A DNA stretch of 64,000 nt from Fusibacter_A sp965140735 (GCA_965140735.1 OZ223306.1:1612001-1676000), one strand, 5' to 3'; shown: positions 1-9,944, counted from the first letter of the stretch. A program made the numbers and translations. The notes: generated from the sequence alone by a model not told the origin.

Positions 1-1471
1 TTACGCCCTCTTTTAGAGGTACATAAACACCAAAATACCCATTCACACTTCTATCTTTTATTTCATTATCGTTTAAAAATAGGGGTAATGCAGCATTTGA
101 TGCTCCTGACAAATAATAATTTGAAGCAGTTGTTTTTATGACTTCACTTGGTCTAGACAAAATCAGCTCATTTGTCACCGGTGTTATTGGCGTCGTGACA
201 ATCGGTGTCATACTCTGACTACTTGTTTCTGAACTTACTGAATTGCGATCGGAAGCATAATAGGCCTTTAACAATGTGCCGAGTTGTGGCTGATTCACAA
301 AAGCCGTATTGTTATAAAAAATACTGCCTTGCACCTGATCTAACGTTTGATTTAAATCGAGCTGCCTCTTAATTTCATCCACGCCATACCAAGCGCTTTC
401 AGGATCACTATTCCCAGTTCTATAAGCGCCATGTCCTATATAAAGTTTTACAGAAGAGGTCCTACATACATCATTCCACCATTTCGCAAGGATTTTATAA
501 TCAGCAATACTGTAGCCAATATTCCAATATATCTGTGGCGCAATATAATCGATCATTTCATTTTCAACCCAGCCTTTTGTATCTGCATAATGTGCATAAT
601 AGGATTGAAGACCTTTTGTGTCACTGCCAAGCGCATTGTCCTTTTTGTTGGCCCATATGCCAAAGGGACTGATTCCAAAATCAACTTCGGGCTTCAGCGT
701 TTTAATCATTCGGTGTACATCATCAATCAAAAGATCCACACTATGACGTCTAAAATCACCTATATCACTATACCCATTACCGTACTGACTGAAAGTATTT
801 GCGTCATTAAAATCTGTACCAGGATAAAAATAGTCATCAAAATGTATACCGTCTACATCATAATTGTTTATGATCTCTGCTACGCCGTCTACGATGAGAG
901 CTCGAGCTGCAGGAATACCAGGATCAAAATAAATGTTGCCATCATTGTATTTCACCGTCCATTCAGGATGCAATCTTGCAGGATTAGTTTCCGAAAGACT
1001 ATCGTAGTCATGACTCGCTTCATTTTTAGTCTTTTTAGTCACTCTAAAAGGATTAATCCATGCATGTAGTTCTAAGTTACGTTTATGTGCTTCCTCTATC
1101 CAAAATGCCAGAGGATCAAAATTATTTTCAGGTGCTGTGCCCTGCTTTCCTGTTAAATACTTTGACCAAGGAAATATACTTGATTTATAAAAAGCATCTC
1201 CAGTTGGTCTCACTTGTAAAATCACTGCATTCAAGCCATTTGCTTTCGCACGATCTAAAATCGTGATCGCTTCTGACTTTAATGCTTCTACGTTTGTTGT
1301 TCCTTTTTTAGGATAGTCGATATTGAGTACAGTGGCCACCCAAACGCCTCTAAATTCTTCATCAGCAAGATCGCTTGAAGAAGTTTCATCCGCATAAGTT
1401 GGGGGGATCTGTCCTAAAATCATTGTCATCAATAAAAGGATCGACATCATCATTTTCATCGTATTCTTCAT
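1..1471 (-). CDS. Secreted glycoside hydrolase-like protein, GHL10/DUF187 family (C-terminus cut by window edge)
   Basis: Read directly on the minus strand; the frame is open from ATG at 1471 to the left edge, so the C-terminus is missing. The N-terminus MKNTMKMMMS is followed by a hydrophobic stretch and a likely signal-peptidase site after TYA (residue 27), so the protein is exported. The mature part starts with FRGVWVATVLNIDYPK and continues with HAWINPFR and GIHFDDYFYP, hallmarks of the GHL10 (DUF187) TIM-barrel family of glycoside-hydrolase-like proteins such as YngK. Family members are thought to act on cell-wall or extracellular polysaccharide; the substrate here is unknown. A weak AGGA-like site precedes the ATG. 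Family assignment is firm, activity is inference. Confidence 0.85.
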   Translation of the reverse strand, partial: MKNTMKMMMSILLLMTMILGQIPPTYADETSSSDLADEEFRGVWVATVLNIDYPKKGTTNVEALKSEAITILDRAKANGLNAVILQVRPTGDAFYKSSIFPWSKYLTGKQGTAPENNFDPLAFWIEEAHKRNLELHAWINPFRVTKKTKNEASHDYDSLSETNPARLHPEWTVKYNDGNIYFDPGIPAARALIVDGVAEIINNYDVDGIHFDDYFYPGTDFNDANTFSQYGNGYSDIGDFRRHSVDLLIDDVHRMIKTLKPEVDFGISPFGIWANKKDNALGSDTKGLQSYYAHYADTKGWVENEMIDYIAPQIYWNIGYSIADYKILAKWWNDVCRTSSVKLYIGHGAYRTGNSDPESAWYGVDEIKRQLDLNQTLDQVQGSIFYNNTAFVNQPQLGTLLKAYYASDRNSVSSETSSQSMTPIVTTPITPVTNELILSRPSEVIKTTASNYYLSGASNAALPLFLNDNEIKDRSVNGYFGVYVPLKEGV

Positions 1472-1594
1472 ATATTGTCCTCATTCCTCTAGATGTAATT
1501 TCAACTCTATTCTATACTATTATCAGCAATAAATCTGCAACGTTATCACCTTTTAACGAGAATGTAATTCTGCAGTAATACAAATATCCCTCAT

Positions 1595-1631
1595 AAAAAA
1601 AGAGCCCTCTGATCGTAGATCATTGAACTCT
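1595..1631 (-). terminator. Intrinsic terminator after the TSCPD gene
   Basis: Read on the minus strand, AGAG and TGATC pair with GATCA and CTCT, with G-U pairs between them, a TAC loop and a following run of seven T. It sits between the TSCPD gene and the GHL10 gene, so the two are separate transcripts. Confidence 0.65.
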
Positions 1632-1664
1632 ATATTTTATGCATCGCCTATTTTTTTTATGCCC

Positions 1665-1904
1665 CTATAGACATTTTTCAAGTGCTAACGCAAGTTGTGA
1701 AGGACACGATGTGTTTTTACTGCCACACTTAACATCTTTAAGTCTCTTAATCACTTCAGTCGCGGGCATACCCTTTATCATATTACTTAAACCAATAGCA
1801 TTTCCCGGACATCCGCCTACGAATTCAACATGTCCCACGATACCTTCTTCAACATTAAAAATAATTTCTCTAGCACAAACGCCAGAGGTTGCAACTTTAT
1901 ACAT
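1665..1904 (-). CDS. Small TSCPD domain protein (TIGR03905-like)
   Basis: A 79-residue protein that is essentially one TSCPD domain, named for the motif seen here as TSCPSQLA near the C-terminus (about residue 65). Other conserved features are GVCAREI, GCPGN and four spaced cysteines. The same domain occurs at the C-terminus of some B12-dependent ribonucleotide reductases; stand-alone copies are common in Clostridia and have no established function. The cysteines suggest metal binding or thiol chemistry, which is inference. The gene has an AGGAGGCAG ribosome binding site, stands alone and is followed by a terminator. Confidence 0.8.
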   Translation of the reverse strand: MYKVATSGVCAREIIFNVEEGIVGHVEFVGGCPGNAIGLSNMIKGMPATEVIKRLKDVKCGSKNTSCPSQLALALEKCL

Positions 1905-2002
1905 TTTATCTGCCTCCTATTAATGATTCTCTACTATTATAGCGTATTGAGAGAGAATATCAATTGAAGAATGCAAATTATATCAACATTTTAATGGCAC
2001 TT

Positions 2003-4111
2003 TTAAATAATGACACGTTTATAGATATTTTTACCTTCACTTTTTGCAATGTAAAGTGCATTATCTGCATAGCCTATAAAAGAACGTATTGAAAGGTCAG
2101 CACAATCGCCATTTTCAATAAAAACAGCACCAATTGAAGCACTTACAGTTAATTGTGAACCCAACGTGTAAATTTTTGAAGATTTCTGACATATTTCTTC
2201 TAAAATACTATCCACAACCTCAAGTTCAATGCCGATAAAAACCAAACTAAATTCATCACCGCCATAACGATATGAGTAACCAAGATTCCCAACAATATCT
2301 TTAAGAAGTTCACCAAATTGCTGCAAGCAAGTATCCCCTTCTTGATGTCCAAAGGCATCGTTTAGCGCCTTAAAATTATCAAGATCAATCATAGCAAACA
2401 CTAAGTTTTGTTTGTGTTCTATCGCTTCTTTATAGAGTGCTGGTAAAAACTCATTAAAAGCTTGTCTATTATAAATCCCAGTAAGAGAATCCATAAAAGA
2501 GAGCTCATTAAGCTTTTCAATCATATGATTGAGCTCATGTCTCTGTTTATTATTGACAAGCGCTATCGCTAAATGCGATGAAAGCATTTCAATCAGTTCG
2601 AGATCATAAGTACTGTAAGCATTCTCTTTAAGAGATTGAATATTAATCAAACCAATCATTTCACTTTTGATCATCAAGGGCCAAATGACAATAGACTTTG
2701 AATAATTGCCTTTTTTCAAGTAGTCTTTTCTACTCAATTTTATGGCTTTATAGTGTGTTTTGATGTAATCAAAATCATCTGAATCGTGTATAATCAACGG
2801 TTTATGATTATTCTTAACCCATACACTAAACGACTTATCATTATCGTAATCTATATGACTCGTTCCCAAATAAACGCCATTTTCATATTTGGCAATATAG
2901 GTAATTTCTCTTTTCTCATCTTCTAGCAGACCCATCGTAAAGGTATCCATGTCAAAGATATTTTTGAGTTCAACATACAAATCTTTCACCAAATCATTCA
3001 AATTATGAACTGAATTAATTCTCTTAAGAATATTATTGACAATTTTCATATTGTCGATGGATTGTGTCAATATATTATTTTTAATTTCCAATCTCATCAG
3101 AGATTCTTGAGCATTTAATAAATTCAGCTGATACTGATTTAGACGCTCTTTATTTTTATTGTTGTATTCAAAATACAAACTGATGGCATTAAAAGCAAGC
3201 TCCCATTTTGCCAAAGCCCTATAGCATTCAGAAAGGTATCCATAGTATTCTGAGCAGATGAAATCCCAACGATTTTCTCTTGAAAGCTCCAAAGAGCGAT
3301 TTATCAAAGAAATACAAGCTTCGTATTTCTTATGATCAACTAAAAAACTCATATAATCTGAAGAAATTTTTGGATAGTAAAACAACTGTTTATCTTCAAT
3401 TTGTTTTTTTATTGCCTTATCATAAAAATTCTCAGCATCTTTGTATGCTTCAAGCAGGTCAAAATACTTAGCTTTAAGATAATACACGTAGGAGAGATAG
3501 CTGAAATGCTTTCTATTGTTGAGAATTTCTTCACACCATAAAATATAGTTAAAAGCCTTCTCAGAAGATTTAAGCTGTAAATAAGCTTCAGCATAGTTTG
3601 CCATTATAATATAGGCTTTATCATAATCAAGCAGTGAGATGCCTTCATTTACCTTATCCAAATAGTCTAATGCCTTCTCAGGCTGATGAATGCCCAAATA
3701 CGCATCTGCGATATTCCCATGAATAATTGGAAGCAAATCCAATCTGACCTGATGTTGCTCTACAATCTTCTTTGCACTTGAAAGATTCTCTATGGCCGCC
3801 ATATGATTGCCAATCATACTCTGTGCAACACCAAGATTATTTAAAACAGGAGGACGCAGTGCCTCAAGACCATCATAGAAGGTATAACTGAGTGCCATGA
3901 TATATTGACTGATCCCATCATTCACATTGCCTTTTTCCACATCGACAATCCCAAGATAAAGATGAGCCCTAGAGATTCCCAGATAATCATTTTCTTTTGT
4001 GGCAATAGTCATTAACTCATCAATCAAAGACAGTGTTTCAGAATCAAATCTATGCAGATTTAAATTAATCTGATTTGAAATATCTTCTATTCGTTTCCTA
4101 GCGTCATGCAT
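2003..4111 (-). CDS. Diguanylate cyclase with TPR repeats, GAF and GGDEF domains
   Basis: Makes cyclic di-GMP from two GTP. The N-terminal half (about residues 1-330) is helical with tetratricopeptide-like repeats, followed by a coiled coil, a GAF-type sensor domain (about 370-520) and a C-terminal GGDEF domain with an intact YRYGGDEF active-site loop near residue 616. The inhibitory I-site RxxD expected just upstream is absent: the corresponding residues read GNLG. There is no signal peptide or membrane segment, so it is cytoplasmic. I chose ATG 4111 because AGGAGAG lies 11 bases upstream; an in-frame ATG at 4144 has no binding site. The signal sensed is unknown. It is divergent from the DUF401 gene. 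Confidence 0.88.
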   Translation of the reverse strand: MHDARKRIEDISNQINLNLHRFDSETLSLIDELMTIATKENDYLGISRAHLYLGIVDVEKGNVNDGISQYIMALSYTFYDGLEALRPPVLNNLGVAQSMIGNHMAAIENLSSAKKIVEQHQVRLDLLPIIHGNIADAYLGIHQPEKALDYLDKVNEGISLLDYDKAYIIMANYAEAYLQLKSSEKAFNYILWCEEILNNRKHFSYLSYVYYLKAKYFDLLEAYKDAENFYDKAIKKQIEDKQLFYYPKISSDYMSFLVDHKKYEACISLINRSLELSRENRWDFICSEYYGYLSECYRALAKWELAFNAISLYFEYNNKNKERLNQYQLNLLNAQESLMRLEIKNNILTQSIDNMKIVNNILKRINSVHNLNDLVKDLYVELKNIFDMDTFTMGLLEDEKREITYIAKYENGVYLGTSHIDYDNDKSFSVWVKNNHKPLIIHDSDDFDYIKTHYKAIKLSRKDYLKKGNYSKSIVIWPLMIKSEMIGLINIQSLKENAYSTYDLELIEMLSSHLAIALVNNKQRHELNHMIEKLNELSFMDSLTGIYNRQAFNEFLPALYKEAIEHKQNLVFAMIDLDNFKALNDAFGHQEGDTCLQQFGELLKDIVGNLGYSYRYGGDEFSLVFIGIELEVVDSILEEICQKSSKIYTLGSQLTVSASIGAVFIENGDCADLSIRSFIGYADNALYIAKSEGKNIYKRVII

Positions 4112-4248
4112 ATTTCTGCCTACTCTCCTAAAACAAGTTATCATTATTGATACCCTAAAAGAGGTATTTTATACGCTTAAATTAATTTAGGATAGCGAAA
4201 TAACAGAAGATATGTTAACATACTCATATAAATCGAAGGGAGCCGAAC

Positions 4249-5505
4249 ATGTTTATCCTCAAACTTATACTCACCATGGCTATTATTTTAGTCCTCGTCT
4301 CTAAAAAAATAAATATCGGTCTATCATTGCTTTTAGGATCACTGTCATTTATTTTATTAAACGGGGCTTCTGTTTTATTGTTTATCAAGGTTATTTTGCA
4401 AACAATTACAGATCTAGACGCTTTAAACTTAACTCTTGCAATTGGCTTTATAACAATCCTAGGCTACCTTATGGATCGCTATCAATTAATGAATCGCATG
4501 ATTCAATCTCTTGAAAATATCCTCGGTAGTGTAAAAGCAACACTTTTTCTTGCACCTGCTCTCATTGGCACGCTACTGGTATCGGGTGGAGCTCTGATGT
4601 CGTGTCCTGTTGTAAATTCATTGGGTGAGCGTATTGAAATGTCTAACGTACACCGTGCCGCTAGCAACCTCGTTTTTAGACATGCACTTTATTTTATATT
4701 TCCACTTTCAACCAATATGATTATCGCTGCACAAATAGGTGAATATGATCTATTTGAATTCATAAAACTACAATTTCCACTGGCTATTGTTTTCAGCTTA
4801 ATGGGTTATTTCTTATATGTTAAACCCTATTCTTCTAAAGCCCTTTTAGATGATAATGAAAAATCAACTGAAATGTACTTCAAATCACCTCAATTAATTT
4901 TCCAATTAATGAATTTTATTTTATATGCCTCACCAATAATTGTGAGTTTATTAGCGACTCTAATTTTAAAATTACCCTTTTCAATAGCTTGTGTTTTAGG
5001 GATAGTCACTTCTTTATTAATCCATTTATCAGACCAACATCGAGTATGTGATGACGAAACTTTTTTTATGTCTGTTAAAAAAGGCGTCAAGCCTCTGATG
5101 ATGCTCTCTGTTTTCGGTATTATGGTCTTTAAAAATGCACTGAGTTTTTTCCCTGACCTTTACGATCAAATGGCTTCCATCGTCTCTATGGGCTTTCCCG
5201 TCGAACTCATCATCATTATTTGCACTGCTCTCTTATCTTTTACTTTAGCTTCAATTCAACCCAGTGTCGCCATCTTATATCCACTTATCTTACCAATGGC
5301 TATAGATGAACACACAAAATTAAGACTTGCGATGTTTATTTACACCACAGCATTTATATTCTACTATATTTCACCACTTCATCTTTGTCAGGTTCTAACT
5401 GTGGAGTATTTCAACGTTGACACTAAAACACTTTATAAGCAATATCGCTTGATATTACCTATTCTATTTATCACTATGGTGGGCATTTATTGGCTCTCCG
5501 CATAA
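4249..5505 (+). CDS. DUF401 family integral membrane protein
   Basis: A 418-residue protein made almost entirely of hydrophobic segments (about ten). The start, length and motifs such as LGYLMDRY, GTLLVSGGALMSCPVV and the FYYISPLHLC segment near the C-terminus match the DUF401 family of bacterial and archaeal membrane proteins, which look like permeases but have no established substrate. AAGGGAG lies just upstream of the ATG. The gene is alone on the plus strand, divergent from the diguanylate cyclase and convergent with the lipoprotein gene, with which it shares a terminator. Transport function is inference from topology. Confidence 0.72.
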   Translation: MFILKLILTMAIILVLVSKKINIGLSLLLGSLSFILLNGASVLLFIKVILQTITDLDALNLTLAIGFITILGYLMDRYQLMNRMIQSLENILGSVKATLFLAPALIGTLLVSGGALMSCPVVNSLGERIEMSNVHRAASNLVFRHALYFIFPLSTNMIIAAQIGEYDLFEFIKLQFPLAIVFSLMGYFLYVKPYSSKALLDDNEKSTEMYFKSPQLIFQLMNFILYASPIIVSLLATLILKLPFSIACVLGIVTSLLIHLSDQHRVCDDETFFMSVKKGVKPLMMLSVFGIMVFKNALSFFPDLYDQMASIVSMGFPVELIIIICTALLSFTLASIQPSVAILYPLILPMAIDEHTKLRLAMFIYTTAFIFYYISPLHLCQVLTVEYFNVDTKTLYKQYRLILPILFITMVGIYWLSA

Positions 5506-5535
5506 GACCACGTATCATTAATTTATGTGGTCTTT
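5504..5535. terminator. Bidirectional terminator between convergent genes
   Basis: A perfect hairpin, AAGACCAC pairing with GTGGTCTT, overlaps the stop codons of the converging DUF401 and lipoprotein genes. T-rich DNA follows on the plus strand, and the layout suits termination in both directions. Confidence 0.7.
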
Positions 5536-7963
5536 ACTCCTCTTGTGTCACGATTCCAGGCCCTTCCACGAGCTTTTTAACAAATTGGGTATCTAGTGTT
5601 GAATTTATGATCTTGACACTAGATTGCTCGTCAACATATATAAGTGCATCAAAACCTTCATAATATTCTTTATCATTATCTGACGCAACAACTTGTTTCA
5701 AAGTCACGTTCAAAGCATTTTTAAAATCAAAAAGCTGTCTGCCATTTCTATAAAACTGAGTATTGTGAATGAGTATATTATTCACATCTTTAAATGCAAG
5801 GCCAAGAGCTTGACAATCTGAAATCAGAGAATTGGAAAGACTTAATCCCGTCACATTATCTAAACTAAGCCCATTATAGCCACATCCAAATAAAATAACT
5901 CTGTTGATTTCTAAATTTTTTGAAGCTTTCACAGAAAGGACATCGCCCACGCACTCTCCACTTAAGTGCCCCATACGTATACCATCCATTTGAATGTTTT
6001 CACAGCCATCTATTATGAGGACTTCAAGGTAAGTGTCTGCAATTAAATCAACAATCCCGGATTCCGATAAAATTGTCAAGTTTTCGACATCTTTGATTTT
6101 TAGTGTCCCTACATCTATCTGAACATGTTCATTAGTAACTTCTAGCTCATATGGAATTTGATAGAGCCCCGGTTTCAAATAGATCGTCTTATTGGAACCA
6201 ATATTAGACAAAAGTTCTTCTATATTGGTAACAGTAACCAAATCTGATGCCCCTGGATTCAACAAAATTCGCTCTTTTCCATTTGTAATATTGGAGAACG
6301 ATTCCATTTGTGAGAATCTTTGTTTTAAAGACTTACTATCAGGGGAATAGCCCAATTCGATCAAGTATTGATCTAATGCTTTACTGTAAGCATTTGCATT
6401 TGCATTTAAAAGTTTTATGACATTGATCAAGATCGGCGTATAGGTAGACTTTGGATTTTCTTTTATATAGGCTTTATAACTTTCTAAATACGAGTCTAAT
6501 ATATAACCCCCATGATAGTTGTAGTCTTCTGAAAAATAAGGATTTGGGAGCACATAAATCTCAAACAGATAATCGGCTAAATATTTAGCCTCTTCAAAGT
6601 CTTCGAGATCTCTATAAGTTTGATAATCTGAATCAAAGGTTTTAATCGCTTGAGCAATCTCATCAGCAGATGCCATTAAATAACCTTCTGACTGTATCGG
6701 AAAGAAATTATATTGCAGCTTTTTAAAGGTCACATAATCCTTACTGAACGGATCATTAACATCTATCGCTTTGTCTAAGAATACGGCACTTGGTGAAAAA
6801 TAAGGAAAGCATTCTTGATATTTTATGCTCATACCATTTTCATTAAAATAAGCACCGATGGCACGGAGCTCCCCTTTTAGATTTGGTTCAACCACCATTT
6901 CCCTTGTATTTTCATCATAGATAAACAAGCTATTTAGTTTTTCATCATCACCATCAAGCCCAAACTGATCAATCCATTCATATCCATTGTCATAACAAGT
7001 GAGTTCGTAGAACTCTACGAATTGTCTGACCAACCTAAGTGGCTTTTCAGTGTACTGAGTACAGTATCTGAGCATCTCCTTCGCTCTACGGATGCTCCCC
7101 ATGCGTTCTGCATCTAATTGACTCAGATAGGTCTTATAATTTTTATACAAGTCATTGTCATCAAGAGCGCCCATTCTCATATTTTTTTTAACCACAGCAT
7201 CCGTAATTAAGTCTAAAAAGTAGGTATCCGAGTAAAGTTTTGAAATCAGCTCTGAAGGTTTATTATATCTTGATACAAATGTACTCGGTGTATCAGATGA
7301 CTTCTGAGTCAAGTTGAGCTCCAACTCATAATCTTTATAGAGATGTCTTTCTCTAATGATCCCCTGTCCTGATTTAAAAACATACTCTAAAATATACTGC
7401 TGTTCTACTGGGATATTTTGATTATCCGTACACTTATACGTCACAGTTATCTCACCCTGATCTATTTTTTCTACACTTGCCTGTATCTCAATTAACCCCA
7501 AATTAGGTTCAATCATGGAAGTCTTCCAAGTTGAACCCTCAGAAATATCATTTTTAAGCAAAACCATTTCATTTTGATCATCGTAATACAGTGCCAAATA
7601 CGTATCTGTCATTTTATAAGCCTTATAAAATGACGTATCCTCCAAGGTCTTCAATGTATTTTCTAATTCACCTTCAAAAAAATATAATTTACCTGTATTC
7701 GGTGAAATGATCTCATCAATTCTCACACATGATTCATACCGGCTTAAAGACGAATCACCATTATAATAAAGCGTTTGATTTAGATCATAATGCATAAATT
7801 CATCTAAATTAATCTCACCACTCTGGATAACATCCCCTTCGTTAGGTATAATTTCAGTTCCCCCAACCGAACTTTCTTTTGAACACCCAGAGATGATAAA
7901 ACTCATAAAAATAATAAGCATTACCCCTATTAGATAATTTTTTTGAATCTTTGTTAAAATCAT
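5534..7963 (-). CDS. Large lipoprotein with C-terminal parallel beta-helix
   Basis: A lipoprotein signal peptide ends in the lipobox FIISGC, with the lipidated cysteine at residue 27, so the protein is anchored on the outer face of the membrane. The long middle region is rich in D, Y and E with no recognised domain. The last third (from about residue 610) shows repeated short strands such as LTILSESG, IDGCENIQMDGI and VTGLSLSNSLISDC, typical of right-handed parallel beta-helix repeats of the NosD/pectate-lyase type that often bind polysaccharide. ATG 7963 is chosen because of AGGGGGAAGC directly upstream; the in-frame ATG at 7993 has no binding site. Function unknown. Confidence 0.75.
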   Translation of the reverse strand: MILTKIQKNYLIGVMLIIFMSFIISGCSKESSVGGTEIIPNEGDVIQSGEINLDEFMHYDLNQTLYYNGDSSLSRYESCVRIDEIISPNTGKLYFFEGELENTLKTLEDTSFYKAYKMTDTYLALYYDDQNEMVLLKNDISEGSTWKTSMIEPNLGLIEIQASVEKIDQGEITVTYKCTDNQNIPVEQQYILEYVFKSGQGIIRERHLYKDYELELNLTQKSSDTPSTFVSRYNKPSELISKLYSDTYFLDLITDAVVKKNMRMGALDDNDLYKNYKTYLSQLDAERMGSIRRAKEMLRYCTQYTEKPLRLVRQFVEFYELTCYDNGYEWIDQFGLDGDDEKLNSLFIYDENTREMVVEPNLKGELRAIGAYFNENGMSIKYQECFPYFSPSAVFLDKAIDVNDPFSKDYVTFKKLQYNFFPIQSEGYLMASADEIAQAIKTFDSDYQTYRDLEDFEEAKYLADYLFEIYVLPNPYFSEDYNYHGGYILDSYLESYKAYIKENPKSTYTPILINVIKLLNANANAYSKALDQYLIELGYSPDSKSLKQRFSQMESFSNITNGKERILLNPGASDLVTVTNIEELLSNIGSNKTIYLKPGLYQIPYELEVTNEHVQIDVGTLKIKDVENLTILSESGIVDLIADTYLEVLIIDGCENIQMDGIRMGHLSGECVGDVLSVKASKNLEINRVILFGCGYNGLSLDNVTGLSLSNSLISDCQALGLAFKDVNNILIHNTQFYRNGRQLFDFKNALNVTLKQVVASDNDKEYYEGFDALIYVDEQSSVKIINSTLDTQFVKKLVEGPGIVTQEE

Positions 7964-8045
7964 GCTTCCCCCTAATCTCTTTTTATTGATCATACTATTT
8001 TAAATAAAGTTCCTCCATACATTATTAAGGTCCTATGTAACGACA

Positions 8046-8068
8046 TAAAAAGAGCGTGTCCGCTCTCT
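8046..8068 (-). terminator. Intrinsic terminator after the ABC operon
   Basis: Minus-strand AGAGCG, loop GACA, CGCTCT, followed by four T. It lies downstream of the ABC permease gene and ends the GntR-ABC operon. Confidence 0.8.
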
Positions 8069-8100
8069 TTATATCCATAATTGATAATATTTCGTTTCAT

Positions 8101-8883
8101 CTATAAGTTGATTTTATTTTCCAGTAAATAGCCTGTCATCGCAAAGAGCAATGCACTCATTACTAAAACATAAACCATTGATATATTCATTACCGCATGA
8201 ATATGTGAAATAGAAGTTGCATGATCCATACTTGCACCAAAAATATCTAGTTCATTTCCCACAAGTCTAGTCACCAAATTTAAAATTTGACTTTTAATAA
8301 AGATAATGATAATGAAGATCCCAAATGTAATTGCCCCTTTAAATCGAACATCTGTGAAGATACTTTTAAAAAGTGCAAAAGAGAGAAATATGGTTAGTGC
8401 AAATTCAATAATACTGAGTATCCCTACTATAATGCCTTTACTAATCATCCAAATCTCAGTTGCTTCTAAATTACCAAACTCTAAAATAAAGCCAAAATCA
8501 GTTACCCCCATTATCTTACCATTTACCATCGCTAATATAAGATAAATCAAACCAATAAAAAAGCCTTCGCAGAGTGCAAATATAACTTTAGAACCTAAAA
8601 TCTGATAACCGTTGAAAGGCGTCATAAAGAGCATATAGCCCTCTTGCTTAAACATATCTTGTCTGAGTAAAGTAATGATGTCCACAAGATATAAAATACC
8701 GAAACCAAACGTTAAAAAAGTGATGAATACAGCAAAAATAGCATCGTTGGAGAAGTATCTCATAGATTCATCTAACTGAAAATATCTAAAAAGAGCATAG
8801 GCCTCTCCTAATATCACCATAAGAGTTGCAACTAAAAACACTGTTTTTTTACGTATAAATTCAAATTTTAGTAACTTAAGCAT
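8101..8883 (-). CDS. ABC transporter permease
   Basis: A 260-residue membrane protein with about six hydrophobic segments and a basic N-terminus (MLKLLKFEFIRKK), typical of ABC-2-type permeases in GntR-controlled operons. Its start overlaps the end of the ATPase gene by 8 bases, implying translational coupling, so the two form one transporter. Such systems in Firmicutes are often linked to cell-envelope stress or peptide-antibiotic response; the substrate here cannot be read from sequence. A terminator follows. Confidence 0.8.
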   Translation of the reverse strand: MLKLLKFEFIRKKTVFLVATLMVILGEAYALFRYFQLDESMRYFSNDAIFAVFITFLTFGFGILYLVDIITLLRQDMFKQEGYMLFMTPFNGYQILGSKVIFALCEGFFIGLIYLILAMVNGKIMGVTDFGFILEFGNLEATEIWMISKGIIVGILSIIEFALTIFLSFALFKSIFTDVRFKGAITFGIFIIIIFIKSQILNLVTRLVGNELDIFGASMDHATSISHIHAVMNISMVYVLVMSALLFAMTGYLLENKINL

Positions 8884-9577
8884 GTGCGAAAACCTCCCTG
8901 TATATATCTTCTAACGACTTACCCCTTTCAAATCTTAAATCTTCTGCACGCCCTTCTAATATTAGACGTCCATTTCCAAGAAAAATGACTTCATCAAGAA
9001 TTTGCTCGATTTCATTCACCAAATGTGTTGAAAGAATCATGACACTCTCTTGGTTAAATTGTTCAATAATACATTCTTTGATTTTACTTCTTGAAATTGG
9101 ATCTAAGCCATTTAAAGGTTCATCAAGCATAATGACTTCAGCTCTTCTACATATAGTAAGTGAGATTTTAAGTCGTGCCCTTTGACCAGTTGATAAACTT
9201 GAAACCTTTTGCTTGAGATCAAGCTCCATGAAATTCATTAAATCAAGCGCTTTGTCCATATCAAAATCACTGTATATATCATTGTAAAAGGCTAAACTGT
9301 CTTTAACTTTCATCCATCCGTATATAAAATTCTCAGTGGGCATATAAGCCACTTTTGATCTCGTTTCGTGAGAAGGTTTACTGCCACAAACCGTTATTTC
9401 ACCCGATGATTGCTTATGTAAATCTGCAATTATTTTCATCAGAGTGGTTTTACCACTGCCATTTGGTCCAAGAATCCCATAAATTTTACCGGATTCAAAT
9501 TTCAATGTAATTTCTTCAAGAGCAACTTTACTCATGTATTTTTTATTTAAATTAATACAATTAATTAATACCGACAT
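8876..9577 (-). CDS. ABC transporter ATP-binding protein
   Basis: Cytoplasmic ATPase of the adjacent permease. Visible motifs are Walker A GPNGSGKTT, a signature loop SLSTGQRARL, Walker B VIMLDEPLNGLDP and the switch histidine in STHLVNE. At about 233 residues it is a normal single nucleotide-binding domain. I chose ATG 9577 since AGGGGAG lies 9 bases upstream; the longer frame to 9598 has no good site. The gene overlaps the end of the GntR gene by 17 bases and the permease by 8, forming a three-gene operon. Confidence 0.9.
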   Translation of the reverse strand: MSVLINCINLNKKYMSKVALEEITLKFESGKIYGILGPNGSGKTTLMKIIADLHKQSSGEITVCGSKPSHETRSKVAYMPTENFIYGWMKVKDSLAFYNDIYSDFDMDKALDLMNFMELDLKQKVSSLSTGQRARLKISLTICRRAEVIMLDEPLNGLDPISRSKIKECIIEQFNQESVMILSTHLVNEIEQILDEVIFLGNGRLILEGRAEDLRFERGKSLEDIYREVFAHA

Positions 9578-9944
9578 CTTTTTGATCTCCCCTCTCAAAT
9601 TGGTGATTTATTTTAGCTATAATGCTTTCTTGACTATAGTTGAGCTTCGTCATACCTTCAACAAAGGATTTGACCATCTCTTCAACAAGCGCCTCTTTCA
9701 TCATTAAAATCACCTCATTCTCTTCTGTTACAAAAGTCCCCAGTCCCCTTTTGCTCTGACAGACCGCTTCCGTCTCAAGTTCTTTATAAACACGTTGTAT
9801 TGTATTGGGATTTACTTTTAGCTTAATTGCTAAATCACGTGTGGACAACAGCTTTTGCCCACTCGAAATTTTTCCAGAGACAATATCATATTTAATCATG
9901 TTCATAATTTGCTGGTAGATCGGTTGATCATTACTAAATTCCAT
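9561..9944 (-). CDS. GntR family transcriptional regulator (YtrA-like)
   Basis: A short (127-residue) GntR regulator. The winged helix is clear: PIYQQIMNMIKYDIVSGKIS, then STRDLAIKLKVNPNTIQRVY as the recognition region and GLGTFV as the wing. The short C-terminal tail without a large effector domain is the YtrA subfamily pattern, usually found upstream of ABC transporter genes that it represses. ATG 9944 follows AAGGAGG; the upstream frame to 10007 is untranslated leader. It is first in the operon with the ABC ATPase and permease and probably regulates its own promoter at the inverted repeat around 9983-10004. Confidence 0.88.
   Translation of the reverse strand: MEFSNDQPIYQQIMNMIKYDIVSGKISSGQKLLSTRDLAIKLKVNPNTIQRVYKELETEAVCQSKRGLGTFVTEENEVILMMKEALVEEMVKSFVEGMTKLNYSQESIIAKINHQFERGDQKDVGIN

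Noticed and set aside
431..1266. Plus-strand open frames opposite the GHL10 gene
   Set aside because: They lie wholly within the clear minus-strand coding frame, are rich in C, I and S from antisense reading, and have no ribosome binding site.
1639..1923. A 94-residue plus-strand frame opposite the TSCPD gene
   Set aside because: Antisense to a gene with a clear TSCPD motif and binding site.
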